Positions 28,335-38,751 are shown, counted from the first letter of the stretch. The stretch is 64,000 nt of DNA from Vibrio sp. JPW-9-11-11 (GCF_013369335.1 NZ_SZQJ01000004.1:62001-126000); one strand, 5' to 3'. The notes: a model not told the origin generated them from the letters alone. Made by a program: numbers and translations.

Positions 28335-28366
28335 TAAAAGGGGTTCATTGCTGAACCCCTTTCCAT
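28335..28366 (-). terminator. Terminator-like hairpin of ccoG overlapping the srkA start region
   Basis: Minus-strand stem AAAGGGGTTCA / TGAACCCCTTT with a 4-nt loop, then TATTTTATG. It ends just before the srkA ATG at 28330 and buries an alternative ribosome site and ATG (28348). Confidence 0.75.
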
Positions 28367-28385
28367 ACTTGTGAGTAGATTGCGC

Positions 28386-29804
28386 TTAGAGTTTCTTGAT
28401 AAAGCGGCTTTCTACTTCAATAGTGAAGTCTTGGCTATCGGAGAGTATAAACTGAATTGTCGAAACCGGAGAGCTAAGATTATCTGGATTCACCCCTAAA
28501 CTCATCGGTAAGTTGAGCACTTCACCTGGCGCTACTTGGATGGTTTGTTTGCCGTACCATGAAACATCGCTGAGCCCTTCAACACTGAGACGATACTCTT
28601 GTGCCTGCTGAGTTTTGTTGATGACTTTGAGCGTGTAGGTATTCTCTATCTCCCCCAGGCCATTGACTCTAAATAGCTGGTTGCGATCGCGCAGGACGCT
28701 TAAACCGGCTGGGTCAACACTGGCGACTTGGACAAAGAACAGGCCGATCATAACTAGCAACACGGCGCCATAGCCGAGCAGTTTGGGGCGTGCGACTTTG
28801 GTATGTTTGCCAGACAAGCGATGTTCGGTGGTGTAGCTGATCAGCCCCTTTTCGTAGCCCATCCGCTCCATGGTGTTGTCACAGGCATCGATACAGGCAC
28901 CACAGTTGATGCACTCGTATTGAAGGCCATCGCGAATATCAATCCCGGTAGGGCACACCTGCACACACAAATCACAGTCGATACAATCCCCAAGGCCTAA
29001 TGCTTTCGGATCGGCTTTGCGCGATCGTGGGCCGCGAGTTTCACCGCGCTTGGTATTGTAACCGACGATGAAGGTGTCTTTATCGAACATCGCGGATTGG
29101 AAGCGGGCGTAAGGACACATGTGAACACACATAATTGAGCGCATCCAACCGGCATTGGCATAGGTACAACCGGCAAAAAACAGCACCCAAAATACCGGCC
29201 AGAACTCGGCATCTAAGGTAAAGAAGTCGACGACCAGGTCTTTCATTGGCACAAAGTAACCCACGAAAGTAAAACCCGTGGCCAGCGCGATTGCCCACCA
29301 AGCGAGGTGTTTGGCGGTTTTGCGCATCGCCAAGTTGGCGGTGAGTTTGCTCGAGTCTTGTTTGCGGCGTTTATTGGCACTGCCTTCTAGCTTTTCTTCA
29401 AACCAGATGTACATAAAGGTCCACACAGTTTGCGGGCATAGGTAGCCACACCAGACTCGCCCTAAGAAAGTGGTGAGAAAGAAGAGACCAAAGGCCGCAA
29501 TCATAAATAGCAGTGCCAGCAAGGTTAAATCTTGTGGGTAGAGTGTGGTACCGAAAAAGTTAAATTGCTGATTGCCGATATCAAGCAAAATCGCTTGGCG
29601 TTCGCCATATGGGATCCATGGCACCATACCAAACAGCACCAGTAGAAACCAACCGCCATAACGGCGCAGCGTTTGGAATGTGCCTTTGCTTTCGCGAACG
29701 TAGATTCGATTGCTAGGGTTAAACCTATCCCCTTTGTTTTTGTGAGTTTTGGGGTTAAAGGTTTTGGGAGTCACATCTTTGATATCAATTTTATCCCGAC
29801 TCAT
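28386..29804 (-). CDS. ccoG: Cytochrome c oxidase accessory protein CcoG (RdxA/FixG)
   Basis: 472 residues. It has membrane segments near residues 50-65, 85-115, 165-185 and 195-215, then two 4Fe-4S ferredoxin motifs (CIDCDLCVQVCPTG and CINCGACIDACD), another helix near 345-362, and a C-terminal periplasmic Ig-like domain. CcoG reduces Cu(II) to Cu(I) for assembly of cbb3-type oxidase. The ccoNOQP and ccoHIS genes are not adjacent here. No FNR box was recognised in the 250 bases upstream. Confidence 0.93.
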   Translation of the reverse strand: MSRDKIDIKDVTPKTFNPKTHKNKGDRFNPSNRIYVRESKGTFQTLRRYGGWFLLVLFGMVPWIPYGERQAILLDIGNQQFNFFGTTLYPQDLTLLALLFMIAAFGLFFLTTFLGRVWCGYLCPQTVWTFMYIWFEEKLEGSANKRRKQDSSKLTANLAMRKTAKHLAWWAIALATGFTFVGYFVPMKDLVVDFFTLDAEFWPVFWVLFFAGCTYANAGWMRSIMCVHMCPYARFQSAMFDKDTFIVGYNTKRGETRGPRSRKADPKALGLGDCIDCDLCVQVCPTGIDIRDGLQYECINCGACIDACDNTMERMGYEKGLISYTTEHRLSGKHTKVARPKLLGYGAVLLVMIGLFFVQVASVDPAGLSVLRDRNQLFRVNGLGEIENTYTLKVINKTQQAQEYRLSVEGLSDVSWYGKQTIQVAPGEVLNLPMSLGVNPDNLSSPVSTIQFILSDSQDFTIEVESRFIKKL

Positions 29805-30014
29805 TGCGCTTCCTTTTAAGGCTAAGTGGCGAGATTTGTATTGTTCTCGCTCGATATTTTGGTGATTTAATATTTTAGTAACTTCTTATGGACGGCGATT
29901 ATATACCCGATAACAAATTTATTTCTTTAAGGCTATCAACCTTTAACAACAAAGTGCACAACAGTTCTATAAATAAATCGCCTAACAGTTTTCTGCTGTG
30001 ATACGCAGTGGGCA

Positions 30015-30041
30015 TAAAAAAAGCGACACATCGGTCGCTCT
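30015..30041 (-). terminator. Terminator of yihD
   Basis: Stem AGCGAC / GTCGCT with a 6-nt loop, followed on the minus strand by seven T. Confidence 0.75.
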
Positions 30042-30059
30042 CGAAACTGGACTGCGCGG

Positions 30060-30326
30060 CTAGTCAATCAGACCACGGGCGCGCAAAATCGCCGTTTTGA
30101 AGTCGTCTTCTTGGTCTTTCTTTAGCCCTGGAATCATCTCATCTTTATCACTATTACGCATTTTAAGGTGATAAATCAGAACATCATCAGTTAAATCCTC
30201 CAAGTTTCCTTGGTAGCCCGCCTCCTGGGCCAGTTTGACGATAAACTGAAGCAGATTCATCTGTTGCTCTTTTTGCCACTCTGGTTCAAGTAGCTCGAGC
30301 AGTTCTTCAATTCGATGGCATTTCAT
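30060..30326 (-). CDS. yihD: YihD family protein (DUF1040)
   Basis: 88 residues from the ATG at 30326 (89 in E. coli); a longer start five codons upstream is less likely. The sequence ([18 protein letters not shown]...[14 protein letters not shown]) is a small all-alpha, acidic cytosolic protein. E. coli yihD lies near dsbA-srkA as well. No confirmed biochemical role. Confidence 0.88.
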   Translation of the reverse strand: MKCHRIEELLELLEPEWQKEQQMNLLQFIVKLAQEAGYQGNLEDLTDDVLIYHLKMRNSDKDEMIPGLKKDQEDDFKTAILRARGLID

Positions 30327-30392
30327 CGGCTTTCTCCACATTTTTTATAATGATTTGTCGCCAAAGGTATCAAATTGAGTCTTGGAAGGTAA

Positions 30393-30423
30393 GAAAAAAG
30401 CGCAGTGAGTACTGCGCTTTTTA
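30393..30423. terminator. Bidirectional terminator next to the 55-codon ORF
   Basis: Stem AAAAAGCGCAGT / ACTGCGCTTTTT (30395-30406 with 30411-30422). The minus-strand U run is six T. The 55-codon ORF stops 3 nt before it. Confidence 0.85.
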
Positions 30424-30424
30424 A

Positions 30425-30592
30425 TTATGCTGCTTGAACAACCTTGGTTGTAGCTGTAGCCATGACGGCTGCTTTTTCGACCAAAGTCATTGCCGGAGCA
30501 GATTTTTTTGCCGTTGGAGCGGCGACAAAGCCACTGCGACGGCGCATCGCACTGCGGTTAGTGTGCGAAAACCTGACTGCTGTTGGGCGCAT
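30425..30592 (-). CDS. Putative 55-residue basic/Ala-Thr-rich small protein
   Basis: ATG at 30592, TAA at 30425-30427. Upstream AGGT lies about 8 nt before the ATG. The N-terminal half is basic (MRPTAVRFSHTNRSAMRRR); the rest is rich in Ala, Thr and Val (AAVMATATTKVVQAA). An in-frame stop at 30608 limits the 5' end. The stop abuts a strong terminator, which is the arrangement of a genuine short transcript. An opposing 62-codon frame covers the same DNA but lacks comparable signals. Function unknown. Confidence 0.5.
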   Translation of the reverse strand: MRPTAVRFSHTNRSAMRRRSGFVAAPTAKKSAPAMTLVEKAAVMATATTKVVQAA

Positions 30593-30719
30593 TAAGTTAC
30601 CTAACTGTCAGGCATATCCATTGCCAATGTAATGGCCTAATTAACTATGAGTTGAGCTTCATCGCTGAAGTTTGGCTCTTTCTGGCTTACGCCAATCCAA
30701 ATAATTAATCAGGGTTATC

Positions 30720-30735
30720 GATATGCACGCATATC
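30720..30735. repeat. Palindrome GATATGC-AC-GCATATC upstream of the Spo0M-like gene
   Basis: Perfect 7-bp arms separated by 2 bp in an AT-rich 290-bp gap between the small ORF and the Spo0M-like gene. Operator-like in form; no factor is recognised. The rest of this gap holds nothing I can name. Confidence 0.45.
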
Positions 30736-30886
30736 AATAAATAGATTAGCACTAACAGTTTGACTGGTCGATAAATAATCGATTGCAATCCACTACAATT
30801 ATGTGAACAAGTCACTAGTCGTGTTACCGTGATGCAGATTAGTATGGACATCTCTAGATTGTCTCGTTGATGCCATGGAGGTATGT

Positions 30887-31684
30887 ATGTCGTTATTCAA
30901 AAAAACCTTGGCGAGTTTTGGGATAGGTTCTGCAAAAGTTGATTCCGTATTGCAGCAAGAAGTGCTGTATCCGGGGCAAAAGGTCAATATCACTATTCAT
31001 GTTTATGGCGGTTCGACTGAACAAGAGATCGATAACATCGATCTTAAGCTCTACTGTCGATACATCAAAGAGGTCCCTGCCGACCATGACAAGAACCAAC
31101 ATCACTCAAGCCGAATGCGTCGAGTACCCGAAAACTATGTGCTAGCTAAGTGGTCGCTACCTTATGCATTTACCATCAAGCCTGGCGAGACACGCGATTT
31201 CAACGTCGAGCTCGATGTACCGTGGAACACCCCAGTCACCGTGGGTGATTCTAAAGTGTGGCTGGAAACTGGGCTAGATATTGCGATGGCCAAAGATCCA
31301 ACTGACACGGATATTTTGACCGTGCGACCGGATGCGCTTCTCGATGGGATTTTTGCTGCGCTGGAAGAGCAAGGGTTGCGCATTCGTCAGGTGGAGTGTG
31401 AAGAAGTCGACGGGTTTGCCTTACCGTTTGTCCAGGAGTTTGAGTTTGTGCCGACCACCGGGCCTTTTCATGGTCGCTGGCGGGAGTTGGAGGTTGTCGC
31501 TTATCGCAGCGATGAAGAATTGCAGATGTGGTTTGAAATAGATCGCCATCGCGAAGGGGCAAAGGGCATGCTCGCAAGCCTGCTTGGCATCGGCCAGCTT
31601 AAACGTCAATTGGCGATTCCATTGCATACTTCTGCACAAGAGGCTGGCCAACAAGTCCTCGCATACCTCGACCAGCACTCTTAA
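30887..31684 (+). CDS. Spo0M-like (sporulation-control protein family) protein
   Basis: 265 residues from the ATG at 30887, with GGAGGT 4 nt upstream; a start four codons earlier would overlap that site. The N-terminal half (SLFKKTLASFGIGSAKVDSVLQ...PGQKVNITIHVYGG) is the arrestin-like beta-sandwich of the Spo0M family. The C-terminal part (residues about 150-265) is a separate beta-rich region. The family modulates sporulation in Bacillus, but Vibrio does not sporulate and the role here is unknown. It has no signal peptide and is cytosolic. Confidence 0.85.
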   Translation: MSLFKKTLASFGIGSAKVDSVLQQEVLYPGQKVNITIHVYGGSTEQEIDNIDLKLYCRYIKEVPADHDKNQHHSSRMRRVPENYVLAKWSLPYAFTIKPGETRDFNVELDVPWNTPVTVGDSKVWLETGLDIAMAKDPTDTDILTVRPDALLDGIFAALEEQGLRIRQVECEEVDGFALPFVQEFEFVPTTGPFHGRWRELEVVAYRSDEELQMWFEIDRHREGAKGMLASLLGIGQLKRQLAIPLHTSAQEAGQQVLAYLDQHS

Positions 31685-31776
31685 CCAAAACTTAACTAGT
31701 TTCAGCTTACAAGTGTAAGCTTAATGTGCCATACTCTTGAGTCATTATTCTAAATTTGACTCGGAGTATGGTGTTG

Positions 31777-32430
31777 ATGTCTGCTACCCCTTCCCCTCAG
31801 TACAGTGCCAAAGAAGAGTTTGCCAATACACTGACCCACGCTATTGGGATGGTAATGAGTATTGTTGGCCTGATTTTGTTATTGATGAAGTCGGCTCAAC
31901 ACGACGCCGATGCGTTGACCATCACCAGTATGGCCATCTACGGGGCGAGCATGATCGTGCTATTTCTGGCCTCCACCTTGTATCACGCGATACCTCATCA
32001 GAGAGCCAAACGTGCATTAAAGACGTTTGATCACTGTGCGATCTACTTATTGATAGCGGGCAGTTACACCCCGTTTCTTCTGGTGAGTTTACGTACTCCA
32101 CTCGCAATGGGGCTAATGGCGGTGATCTGGGGTATCGCGCTGTTTGGCATCATCATGAAGCTGGCGTTTGTCTATCGTTTTAAAAAGCTTTCGCTTGCGA
32201 CTTACTTGATCATGGGCTGGTTGTCATTGATTGTGGTGTATCAACTGGCGATCACCTTGTCGATTGGGGGGCTAACCTTGTTGGCGCTAGGTGGCGTGGT
32301 CTACTCGCTAGGGGTTATCTTTTACGTCGCCAAGCGCATCCCATATAACCATGCGATTTGGCACGGATTTGTTTTGGCTGGGTGCGCTTGCCACTTCTTG
32401 GCTATTTATCTGTTTGTCGAGCCCGTTTAA
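31777..32430 (+). CDS. trhA: PAQR/hemolysin III family membrane protein (TrhA-like)
   Basis: 217 residues from the ATG at 31777; GGAG lies 10 nt upstream. An ATG at 31768 and a TTG at 31756 are too close to or before it. Seven membrane helices and the family His/Asp/Ser residues (NTLTHAIGM near the start, [38 protein letters not shown]) define the PAQR fold. In bacteria this family affects membrane energetics and fluidity; the hemolysin name is historical. Its TAA overlaps the stop of the convergent DUF3157 gene. Confidence 0.88.
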   Translation: MSATPSPQYSAKEEFANTLTHAIGMVMSIVGLILLLMKSAQHDADALTITSMAIYGASMIVLFLASTLYHAIPHQRAKRALKTFDHCAIYLLIAGSYTPFLLVSLRTPLAMGLMAVIWGIALFGIIMKLAFVYRFKKLSLATYLIMGWLSLIVVYQLAITLSIGGLTLLALGGVVYSLGVIFYVAKRIPYNHAIWHGFVLAGCACHFLAIYLFVEPV

Positions 32431-32990
32431 CGAGTTTCAACTTTGATGATTTTTGCCTTGATTTGATACTGCTCGGCGCGCGCCACATCCCATGTGATCG
32501 TTTTACCTTCGACCGCTTGTTGTGGGCGTAAGTAAGTATCGGCAAGGCGCTTAATGGAAGTCCACACTGAGACAGTCTGCGTTGCTAGAACTTTGCCCGC
32601 CATATCCATTAACGCCAACTCAAGGTCGACTAACACGACCGACTGTGTACTTTGATTGGTCAGCGATGTCTCAATCACTAGCTGCCCCGATAGGTACTGG
32701 GCTGAGCGTAAAAGCAGATCCACACCAGAGTCAGAAAGTTGCATGACTGGCTTTTGACTACCGAGGGTAACAACGCTATCCACCTGTCGATTGATCACAG
32801 GAATGGTGGCCACAGGTTTCACCGGGATAGTTGCCGTGGAGTTTGACTCCTTTTCTTGCGCCTCGATAACGTATTGCCAGGTGAAGTCATCGTGAAGCTG
32901 AACTTGGCGTCCATCATCAAGCGTGATTGTTTGTGTCGCACAGGCCATGCCGCTGAGTAGCAGACATGAAAGTCCAAAGGTTATTTTCAT
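32427..32990 (-). CDS. DUF3157-family exported protein
   Basis: 187 residues. The N-terminal signal peptide ends near Cys17 or Ala18 (SGMACATQ); the Cys could make it a lipoprotein, but the box is not ideal. The mature start [21 protein letters not shown] matches the DUF3157 family of Vibrio. A C-terminal beta-rich domain handles extended-strand pairing ([26 protein letters not shown]). Starts 9 nt after trkH, so it is probably the last gene of the trkAH transcript. Confidence 0.75.
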   Translation of the reverse strand: MKITFGLSCLLLSGMACATQTITLDDGRQVQLHDDFTWQYVIEAQEKESNSTATIPVKPVATIPVINRQVDSVVTLGSQKPVMQLSDSGVDLLLRSAQYLSGQLVIETSLTNQSTQSVVLVDLELALMDMAGKVLATQTVSVWTSIKRLADTYLRPQQAVEGKTITWDVARAEQYQIKAKIIKVETR

Positions 32991-32999
32991 ATTGATTCC

Positions 33000-34445
33000 T
33001 TAACGTCGCCAGAAGGCCGGGAAGAAGAGCACTAGTAAGGTTAAGATCTCTAGTCGTCCCATTAACATCCCCAAACTGAGTAACCATTTTGCCGCATCGG
33101 GCAGTGGCGCAAAGTTACCCGTCGGGCCAATCACACTGCCCATTCCTGGGCCGACATTCGCGACCGCGGTAATGGAGCCGGAAATGCTGGTGATAGGGTC
33201 GAGCCCCATCGCACTCAAGCCTCCTGCAATCGCAATAATGGTGATGAAGAAAGTTAAGCCGAAAGCCACCACCGAACGGACAATATCATCGTTGACCGGG
33301 CGGTGATTGTAGCGTTGAACAAACACGCCGGAAGGGTGGATCAGCTTCATCATCTGTTTGTTGAGTAGCGTCACCGCGATTTGAAAACGGAAAATCTTAA
33401 TCCCGCCAGAGGTTGAACCGGAACAAGCGCCAGCCATCATCAAGAAGGCAAACAGCGTGGTCGGCAGCGCGCCCCAAGCGGTGAAGTCTTCGAGGCCAAA
33501 CCCGGTTGTCGTGACCACCGAAACGATGTTGAACATGGATACTCGCAGTGCATCGAGTAGCGTATAGCCATCACGAATGACTAACCATCCGGCAATAATG
33601 ATACTTGAAGTGAGGAACAGGTAGCTAAAACCGCGCACCTGAGCATCGTTGACCAGTTCATTGAGTCTGCGTTTGCGAATGGCGGCGACAAACAGTAGAA
33701 ATGGCAAGCCACCGAGAAACATAAAAAGCGTAGCAACCCAGTGAGCACCGTTGGAAAAATGGTTCATTGAACCATCTGAAGTGGAATAGCCACCCGTGGA
33801 TAGGGTGGTAAAGGCGTGGTTTATCGCTTCAAACAGGTTCATGCCTGTCAGTATATAGCCACCAATACACAGGCCGGTGAGAGCTAAATAAACCGCGACG
33901 ATATTTTTGGCAACCGTTTTGGCTCTTGGGCTGCTTTTATCTGACCAATCTGATGATTCAGTGTGGAACAGCTTCATACCACCGACGTTGAGCATTGGAA
34001 GTACAGCCACCGCCATGACGATAAAGCCAATGCCGCCAAGCCATTGCAAGATAGAACGCCACAGTAGAATACTCGGGGCCATGTTATCGAGCCCACTGAG
34101 CACGGTAGAGCCTGTAGTGGTAATGCCAGACATGGTTTCAAAATAGGCGTCGGTAAAGCTGATGTGGTTGATAAATACAAAGGGCAGCGCGGCGAACGCG
34201 CTGGCGATGGTCCATACCAAACTCGTGATCAGGAACATGTCTCTAACACTGAGCTTGAACGCTTTGGTGCGGCCAATGGTCAAGCAGATGAACGCCGCTA
34301 AATGGGTGATTAGCACCGCTTGACCAAACTCAAGAAAGCCGGATGTACCTGTGACAAATGCCACTATGGTAGGTACATACATAAACAGTGCCAGCTTAGA
34401 GAGCACCAGCCCTATAACAAACAGTACCGGGCGCAAGTTAACCAT
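33000..34445 (-). CDS. trkH: Trk potassium uptake system membrane subunit TrkH
   Basis: 481 residues, the usual length. It is a polytopic K+ translocator with the four M1-P-M2 repeats of the KtrB/TrkH family, including the filter-like segments GITTTGSTVL, FTTLSTGGYSTSD and VSVVTTTGFG. It imports K+ when regulated by TrkA. Starts 9 nt after the trkA stop. The Vibrio TrkH structure is the family model. Confidence 0.95.
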   Translation of the reverse strand: MVNLRPVLFVIGLVLSKLALFMYVPTIVAFVTGTSGFLEFGQAVLITHLAAFICLTIGRTKAFKLSVRDMFLITSLVWTIASAFAALPFVFINHISFTDAYFETMSGITTTGSTVLSGLDNMAPSILLWRSILQWLGGIGFIVMAVAVLPMLNVGGMKLFHTESSDWSDKSSPRAKTVAKNIVAVYLALTGLCIGGYILTGMNLFEAINHAFTTLSTGGYSTSDGSMNHFSNGAHWVATLFMFLGGLPFLLFVAAIRKRRLNELVNDAQVRGFSYLFLTSSIIIAGWLVIRDGYTLLDALRVSMFNIVSVVTTTGFGLEDFTAWGALPTTLFAFLMMAGACSGSTSGGIKIFRFQIAVTLLNKQMMKLIHPSGVFVQRYNHRPVNDDIVRSVVAFGLTFFITIIAIAGGLSAMGLDPITSISGSITAVANVGPGMGSVIGPTGNFAPLPDAAKWLLSLGMLMGRLEILTLLVLFFPAFWRR

Positions 34446-34454
34446 AGCGTTGCC

Positions 34455-35831
34455 TTAGAGGAAAAATGGACTCGGCTGGAACAGCGCTTCGACGTCGGGT
34501 ACGTACTTTTTATCGACCAAGAACATCACTACGTGGTCATCTTGCTCAATGACAGTCCGGTCATGGGCAATCAGCACTTCGTCGCCGCGAACAATCGCCC
34601 CTATGGTTGTCCCTGGCGGTAGCTTGATGTCGCCAATCGCGCGGCCAACTACCTTGGATGTGGTCTCATCACCGTGGGCAATCGCCTCGATCGCTTCTGC
34701 CGCGCCGCGGCGCAGTGATGACACATTGACGATATCAGCGCGGCGAACGTGCGTCAGCAATGCTGAGATAGTAGCTTGCTGCGGCGAAATGGCCACATCG
34801 ATCACGCCACCTTGCACGAGATCGACATAAGCGCCGCGTTGGATTAACACCATCACTTTTTTGGCGCCCATACGCTTGGCGAGCATCGCCGACATGATGT
34901 TGGTTTCATCTTCGTTGGTTAGGGCGATAAACACATCGACTTGATCGATGTTTTCCTCGGTTAACAGCTCTTGGTCTGCGGCATCTCCACAGAAAACAAT
35001 GGTGTTTTCTAGCTCTTCGGATAGCTTTTCGGCGCGTTGATAGCTGCGTTCAATCAGTTTGACGCTGTAAGAGTGTTCAAGGCGACGAGCGAGACTGGCA
35101 CCGATATTTCCCCCGCCGACGATCATAATGCGCCGATAAGGTTTTTCGAGGCGTTGCAGCTCACTCATGACCGAACGAATATGGTTACTGGCGGCAACAA
35201 AGAACACTTCATCATCGGCTTCAATGACCGTCGTACCTTGTGGCCGAATTGGTCGGCCTTGACGGAAGATAGCCGCGACGCGAGTATCGATATGCGGCAT
35301 GTGTTCGCGCAGAGCGGACAGCGCATTGCCGACGAGCGGGCCTCCATAATAGGCTTTCACTGCGACTAAGCTGACTTTTTGCTCGGCAAAGCTGACGACT
35401 TGCAGGGCACCTGGGTATTGAATCAAACGCTCGATATAGCTGGTGACTAGCTCTTCAGGTGCGATTAAGTGGTCAACTGGAACTGCGCCAGATTGAAACA
35501 GCGCTTCTTTTTCGGCTAGGTATTGTGGTGAGCGAATTCGAGCGATTCGGTTGGGTGTGTTAAACAGAGAGAAGGCGACCTGACACGCGGCCATGTTGGT
35601 TTCATCCATGTTGGTCACCGCGACCAGCATATCGGCATCTTGGGCTCCCGCTTCACGAAGCACATCTGGGTGGCTGGCATAGCCGTTGACGACTCGAAGG
35701 TCATACTTGTCTTGCAGTTCACGTAAGCGGTCGCTATCACGGTCAACGATAGTGATATCGTTATTTTCACCGACTAGGTTTTCTGCCAATGTGCCGCCAA
35801 CCTGACCTGCACCAAGAATGATGATTTTCAT
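34455..35831 (-). CDS. trkA: Trk system NAD(H)/ATP-binding regulatory subunit TrkA
   Basis: 458 residues with two RCK halves. Each begins with a Rossmann motif: [18 protein letters not shown] at residue 2 and [19 protein letters not shown] near residue 233; each ends in a TrkA-C domain. It binds nucleotides and gates TrkH at the inner face of the membrane. Lies 56 nt downstream of rsmB, keeping the common rsmB-trkA order. Confidence 0.96.
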   Translation of the reverse strand: MKIIILGAGQVGGTLAENLVGENNDITIVDRDSDRLRELQDKYDLRVVNGYASHPDVLREAGAQDADMLVAVTNMDETNMAACQVAFSLFNTPNRIARIRSPQYLAEKEALFQSGAVPVDHLIAPEELVTSYIERLIQYPGALQVVSFAEQKVSLVAVKAYYGGPLVGNALSALREHMPHIDTRVAAIFRQGRPIRPQGTTVIEADDEVFFVAASNHIRSVMSELQRLEKPYRRIMIVGGGNIGASLARRLEHSYSVKLIERSYQRAEKLSEELENTIVFCGDAADQELLTEENIDQVDVFIALTNEDETNIMSAMLAKRMGAKKVMVLIQRGAYVDLVQGGVIDVAISPQQATISALLTHVRRADIVNVSSLRRGAAEAIEAIAHGDETTSKVVGRAIGDIKLPPGTTIGAIVRGDEVLIAHDRTVIEQDDHVVMFLVDKKYVPDVEALFQPSPFFL

Positions 35832-35887
35832 AGCGTTTTCTCGTTTAACTACTTAAAAAGGCGACAGGAGCACTGCCGCCATATCAC

Positions 35888-37168
35888 TTACGCGTTCTTC
35901 GTTAGGATGGCGTAATAGAAACCATCCATATCCTCTTCGCCAGGTAAGATTTGGCGTCCAGGGTTATCGACGTCTGAACCTTGTAATTGAGCGTCTGGGG
36001 TGCGGGCAAGGAAAGCTTTTACTTGCTCTTTGTTTTCCTGAGGCGTAATCGAACAGGTCGCATACACTAGAGTGCCCCCTGGCTTCAGTTGCAGCCACAT
36101 CGCATCCAGAATTTCGCTTTGTAGCTCAGCCAGTGCATTTATGTCATCAGCGCGACGTAACCATTTAATGTCCGGGTGACGACGGATAACCCCGGTCGCT
36201 GAACAAGGCGCATCAAGTAGAATGCGATCAAATTGCTCGCCTTGCCACCAATCTTGTGGATTTCGTGCGTCACCGCAAATCACTTTGGCCTTGAGGTTCA
36301 AACGCTGCAAGTTCTCGTGAACTCGTTTGAGTCGACTATCGTCGCAATCAATCGCTACCACATCACAGCCCTGAGTGCGCTCTAAAATATGGGCGGTTTT
36401 TCCGCCCGGCGCTGCGCAGCAATCCAATATTAGATCGCTATCTTGAGGCGTTAGGTAGTTGATGGATAACTGAGCGGCGGCGTCTTGCACCGATACCCAA
36501 CCTTTTTCAAAGCCTGGTAATTGAGTCACGTCGCACGGGGCGGCCAATTTTACGGCGTCTTTGGCTTCGCTATGAGTCGTGTTATCAATGTTTTCATTTT
36601 TAAGTAATTCTAGGTACTCATCGCGCGAGTGGTGCTGATGGTTTACGCGCAGCCACATTGGTGCTTTGCTGTTATTCGCTTCGACAATGCTTTGCCATTG
36701 CTCTGGGTAGCTTTGCTGCAGAAGCTTAAGTAGCCAGCTTGGATGACCGTATTTTCCGGCATTATGGCTCACGGCCAAAGCGTCTAACTCTTCTTGATTA
36801 CGCTGGTAGTTACGTAGCACGGCGTTGATCAAGCCACGTAGGCGCGGACCTTTCAGGGTTTTAGTGCCCTCAACGGTTTCACCCACGGCAGCGTGCGCCG
36901 GAATACGCATAAAACTAAGTTGGTAGATACCCACCAGAATCAGGTGGTGGAAGACACGTTGCTTACCTTTTAGCGGTTTATCCATTAACTCGTTGGCAAT
37001 TGACTCTAAGCGCGGTAAGTAACGCAGTGCGCCATAGCAAATCTCTTGCAGCAGTGCATGGTCACGAGGTTTGATGGTTTGTTGAGCCGCAGGAAGTGCG
37101 TTGGAAAGAGAGTGACCCTTATCGACCACTTGGAATAGGACGTTGGCTGCAGCAGCGCGAACATTCAT
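35888..37168 (-). CDS. rsmB: 16S rRNA m5C967 methyltransferase
   Basis: 426 residues from the ATG at 37168 ([15 protein letters not shown]); the frame extends 23 codons upstream without family similarity. An N-terminal NusB-like RNA-binding domain (about 1-140) precedes a SAM-dependent methyltransferase with [15 protein letters not shown], the DAPCSATG motif and the catalytic [12 protein letters not shown]. Methylates C967 of 16S rRNA with SAM. It belongs to the def-fmt-rsmB run that links translation initiation and ribosome maturation. Confidence 0.95.
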   Translation of the reverse strand: MNVRAAAANVLFQVVDKGHSLSNALPAAQQTIKPRDHALLQEICYGALRYLPRLESIANELMDKPLKGKQRVFHHLILVGIYQLSFMRIPAHAAVGETVEGTKTLKGPRLRGLINAVLRNYQRNQEELDALAVSHNAGKYGHPSWLLKLLQQSYPEQWQSIVEANNSKAPMWLRVNHQHHSRDEYLELLKNENIDNTTHSEAKDAVKLAAPCDVTQLPGFEKGWVSVQDAAAQLSINYLTPQDSDLILDCCAAPGGKTAHILERTQGCDVVAIDCDDSRLKRVHENLQRLNLKAKVICGDARNPQDWWQGEQFDRILLDAPCSATGVIRRHPDIKWLRRADDINALAELQSEILDAMWLQLKPGGTLVYATCSITPQENKEQVKAFLARTPDAQLQGSDVDNPGRQILPGEEDMDGFYYAILTKNA

Positions 37169-37258
37169 ATTGAGTACCTTAATGGTGCGAGAGCATCTCT
37201 GCCCTCGAAAAGTTCGTAAATAGTGAGCCTGCACCAAATGGTCAGGCTCGAACGGGGA

Positions 37259-38206
37259 TTAGCTAAGTACGCTACCCACTTCAAACCAGCTTGCACGAGA
37301 GTTGAGAATATCTTGTACAGGCATCGCTTTTTTCCCTGGGATTTGTAGCTGCTCTAAGACCAATACACCATTACCAGTAGCGACATAGATACCAGATTTA
37401 TCAGCTTGCAAAATGGTGCCAGCAGGCTTAGCTGAAGTTTGCTCTTCAACACGGCTTTGCCAAACTTTGATGCTGTTCTCTGCTGCTTCAAAGTGGCTCA
37501 TTGGCCATGGGTTGAAAGCGCGAACACAGCGTTCAATGTGGGCTGCGTCGTCACTCCAGTTAATACGTGCTTCTTCTTTGCTTAGTTTCTTCGCGTAGTT
37601 GGCGAGTTCGTCATCTTGTTTTTCTGCTACCGCTGTACCATTAGCGATGTCTGTCAGACATTCAACCAAGGCTTGTGGGCCAAGCTCAGCAAGCTTTTCA
37701 TACATGGATGCGCTCGTGTCCGTCGCGTCAATCGGCAGGGTGGCAATTTTCAGCATATCGCCTGTATCAAGGCCGATATCCATCTGCATGATAGTGACGC
37801 CCGTTTCTTGATCACCTGCCCAGATAGAGCGTTGGATCGGTGCCGCGCCGCGCCAGCGTGGAAGGATAGAACCGTGGACATTAATACAACCAAGTCTAGG
37901 TGTGTCGAGCACGGCTTGAGGGAGAAGCAGGCCGTAAGCCACCACCACCATCAGATCGGCATTGAGGTCTGCCAACTCTTGTTTCGTATCATCCGATTTG
38001 AAGTTTTCTGGTTGGTATACCGGAATGTCATGCTCAACAGCGATATTTTTTACCGGGCTTGCTGTCAGCTTTTTACCTCGACCTGCAGGACGATCTGGTT
38101 GGGTATAAACGGCAATAATCTCGTGCTCCGAAGACAACAACGCCGCCAAGTGACGGGCGGCGAAATCCGGAGTACCAGCAAAAACAATTTTCAAAGGTTT
38201 GCTCAA
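37259..38206 (-). CDS. fmt: Methionyl-tRNA formyltransferase
   Basis: 315 residues, the standard length. Starts [21 protein letters not shown]; the formyl-transfer motif [16 protein letters not shown] holds the catalytic His. A C-terminal OB-like domain binds tRNA. It formylates initiator Met-tRNA with 10-formyl-THF. Located 26 nt after def, which removes the formyl group later. Confidence 0.97.
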   Translation of the reverse strand: MSKPLKIVFAGTPDFAARHLAALLSSEHEIIAVYTQPDRPAGRGKKLTASPVKNIAVEHDIPVYQPENFKSDDTKQELADLNADLMVVVAYGLLLPQAVLDTPRLGCINVHGSILPRWRGAAPIQRSIWAGDQETGVTIMQMDIGLDTGDMLKIATLPIDATDTSASMYEKLAELGPQALVECLTDIANGTAVAEKQDDELANYAKKLSKEEARINWSDDAAHIERCVRAFNPWPMSHFEAAENSIKVWQSRVEEQTSAKPAGTILQADKSGIYVATGNGVLVLEQLQIPGKKAMPVQDILNSRASWFEVGSVLS

Positions 38207-38232
38207 GGTACCTTCCTTCTATTGGTTAGCGG

Positions 38233-38751
38233 TTACGCTTTGGCGTTTTTCTCATTGAAGCGTTTGATCTTAGCCAGCTTGTCTTGGATGCGTTTACGCT
38301 TTAGCGGTGAAAGGTAATCGACAAACAATTTGCCTTCTAAGTGGTCGAGCTCGTGCTGAACACAAATCGCGAGCAAATCATCGGCTTCAAATGTGAACGC
38401 TTCGCCATCACGATTGAGCGCTTTGACCGTCACTTCTGCAGCACGTGGCACGAGTGCGCGTGCGCCAGGAACAGACAAACAGCCTTCTTCAATGCCATCT
38501 TCACCGCGTTTTTCGATGATTTCTGGGTTGATCAGAACCATAGGTTGGTCACGTGTCTCGGAGATATCGATCACCACGATGCGTTGGTGGACATCCACTT
38601 GAGTTGCGGCTAGGCCAATACCTTCTTCGTCGTACATGGTTTCAATCATGTCATCGACTAATTTTTGAATCTCAGGAGTCACCTTTTCTACCGGTTTTGC
38701 CACCGTGCGTAGGCGATCGTCTGGGAATGTTAATACTTGTAATACAGACAT
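38233..38751 (-). CDS. def: Peptide deformylase
   Basis: 172 residues from the ATG at 38751 ([20 protein letters not shown]); a longer frame into the divergent promoter region is rejected. The three metal-site motifs are present: [17 protein letters not shown] (Cys ligand) and QHELDHLEG (two His ligands and catalytic Glu). It removes the N-formyl group from nascent chains. First gene of def-fmt-rsmB, divergent from dprA. Confidence 0.97.
   Translation of the reverse strand: MSVLQVLTFPDDRLRTVAKPVEKVTPEIQKLVDDMIETMYDEEGIGLAATQVDVHQRIVVIDISETRDQPMVLINPEIIEKRGEDGIEEGCLSVPGARALVPRAAEVTVKALNRDGEAFTFEADDLLAICVQHELDHLEGKLFVDYLSPLKRKRIQDKLAKIKRFNEKNAKA

Noticed and set aside
30444..30632. 62-codon plus-strand frame opposite the 55-codon ORF
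   Set aside because: TTG-type start without ribosome site and no terminator after it; the opposite strand has better signals. Conservation would decide.
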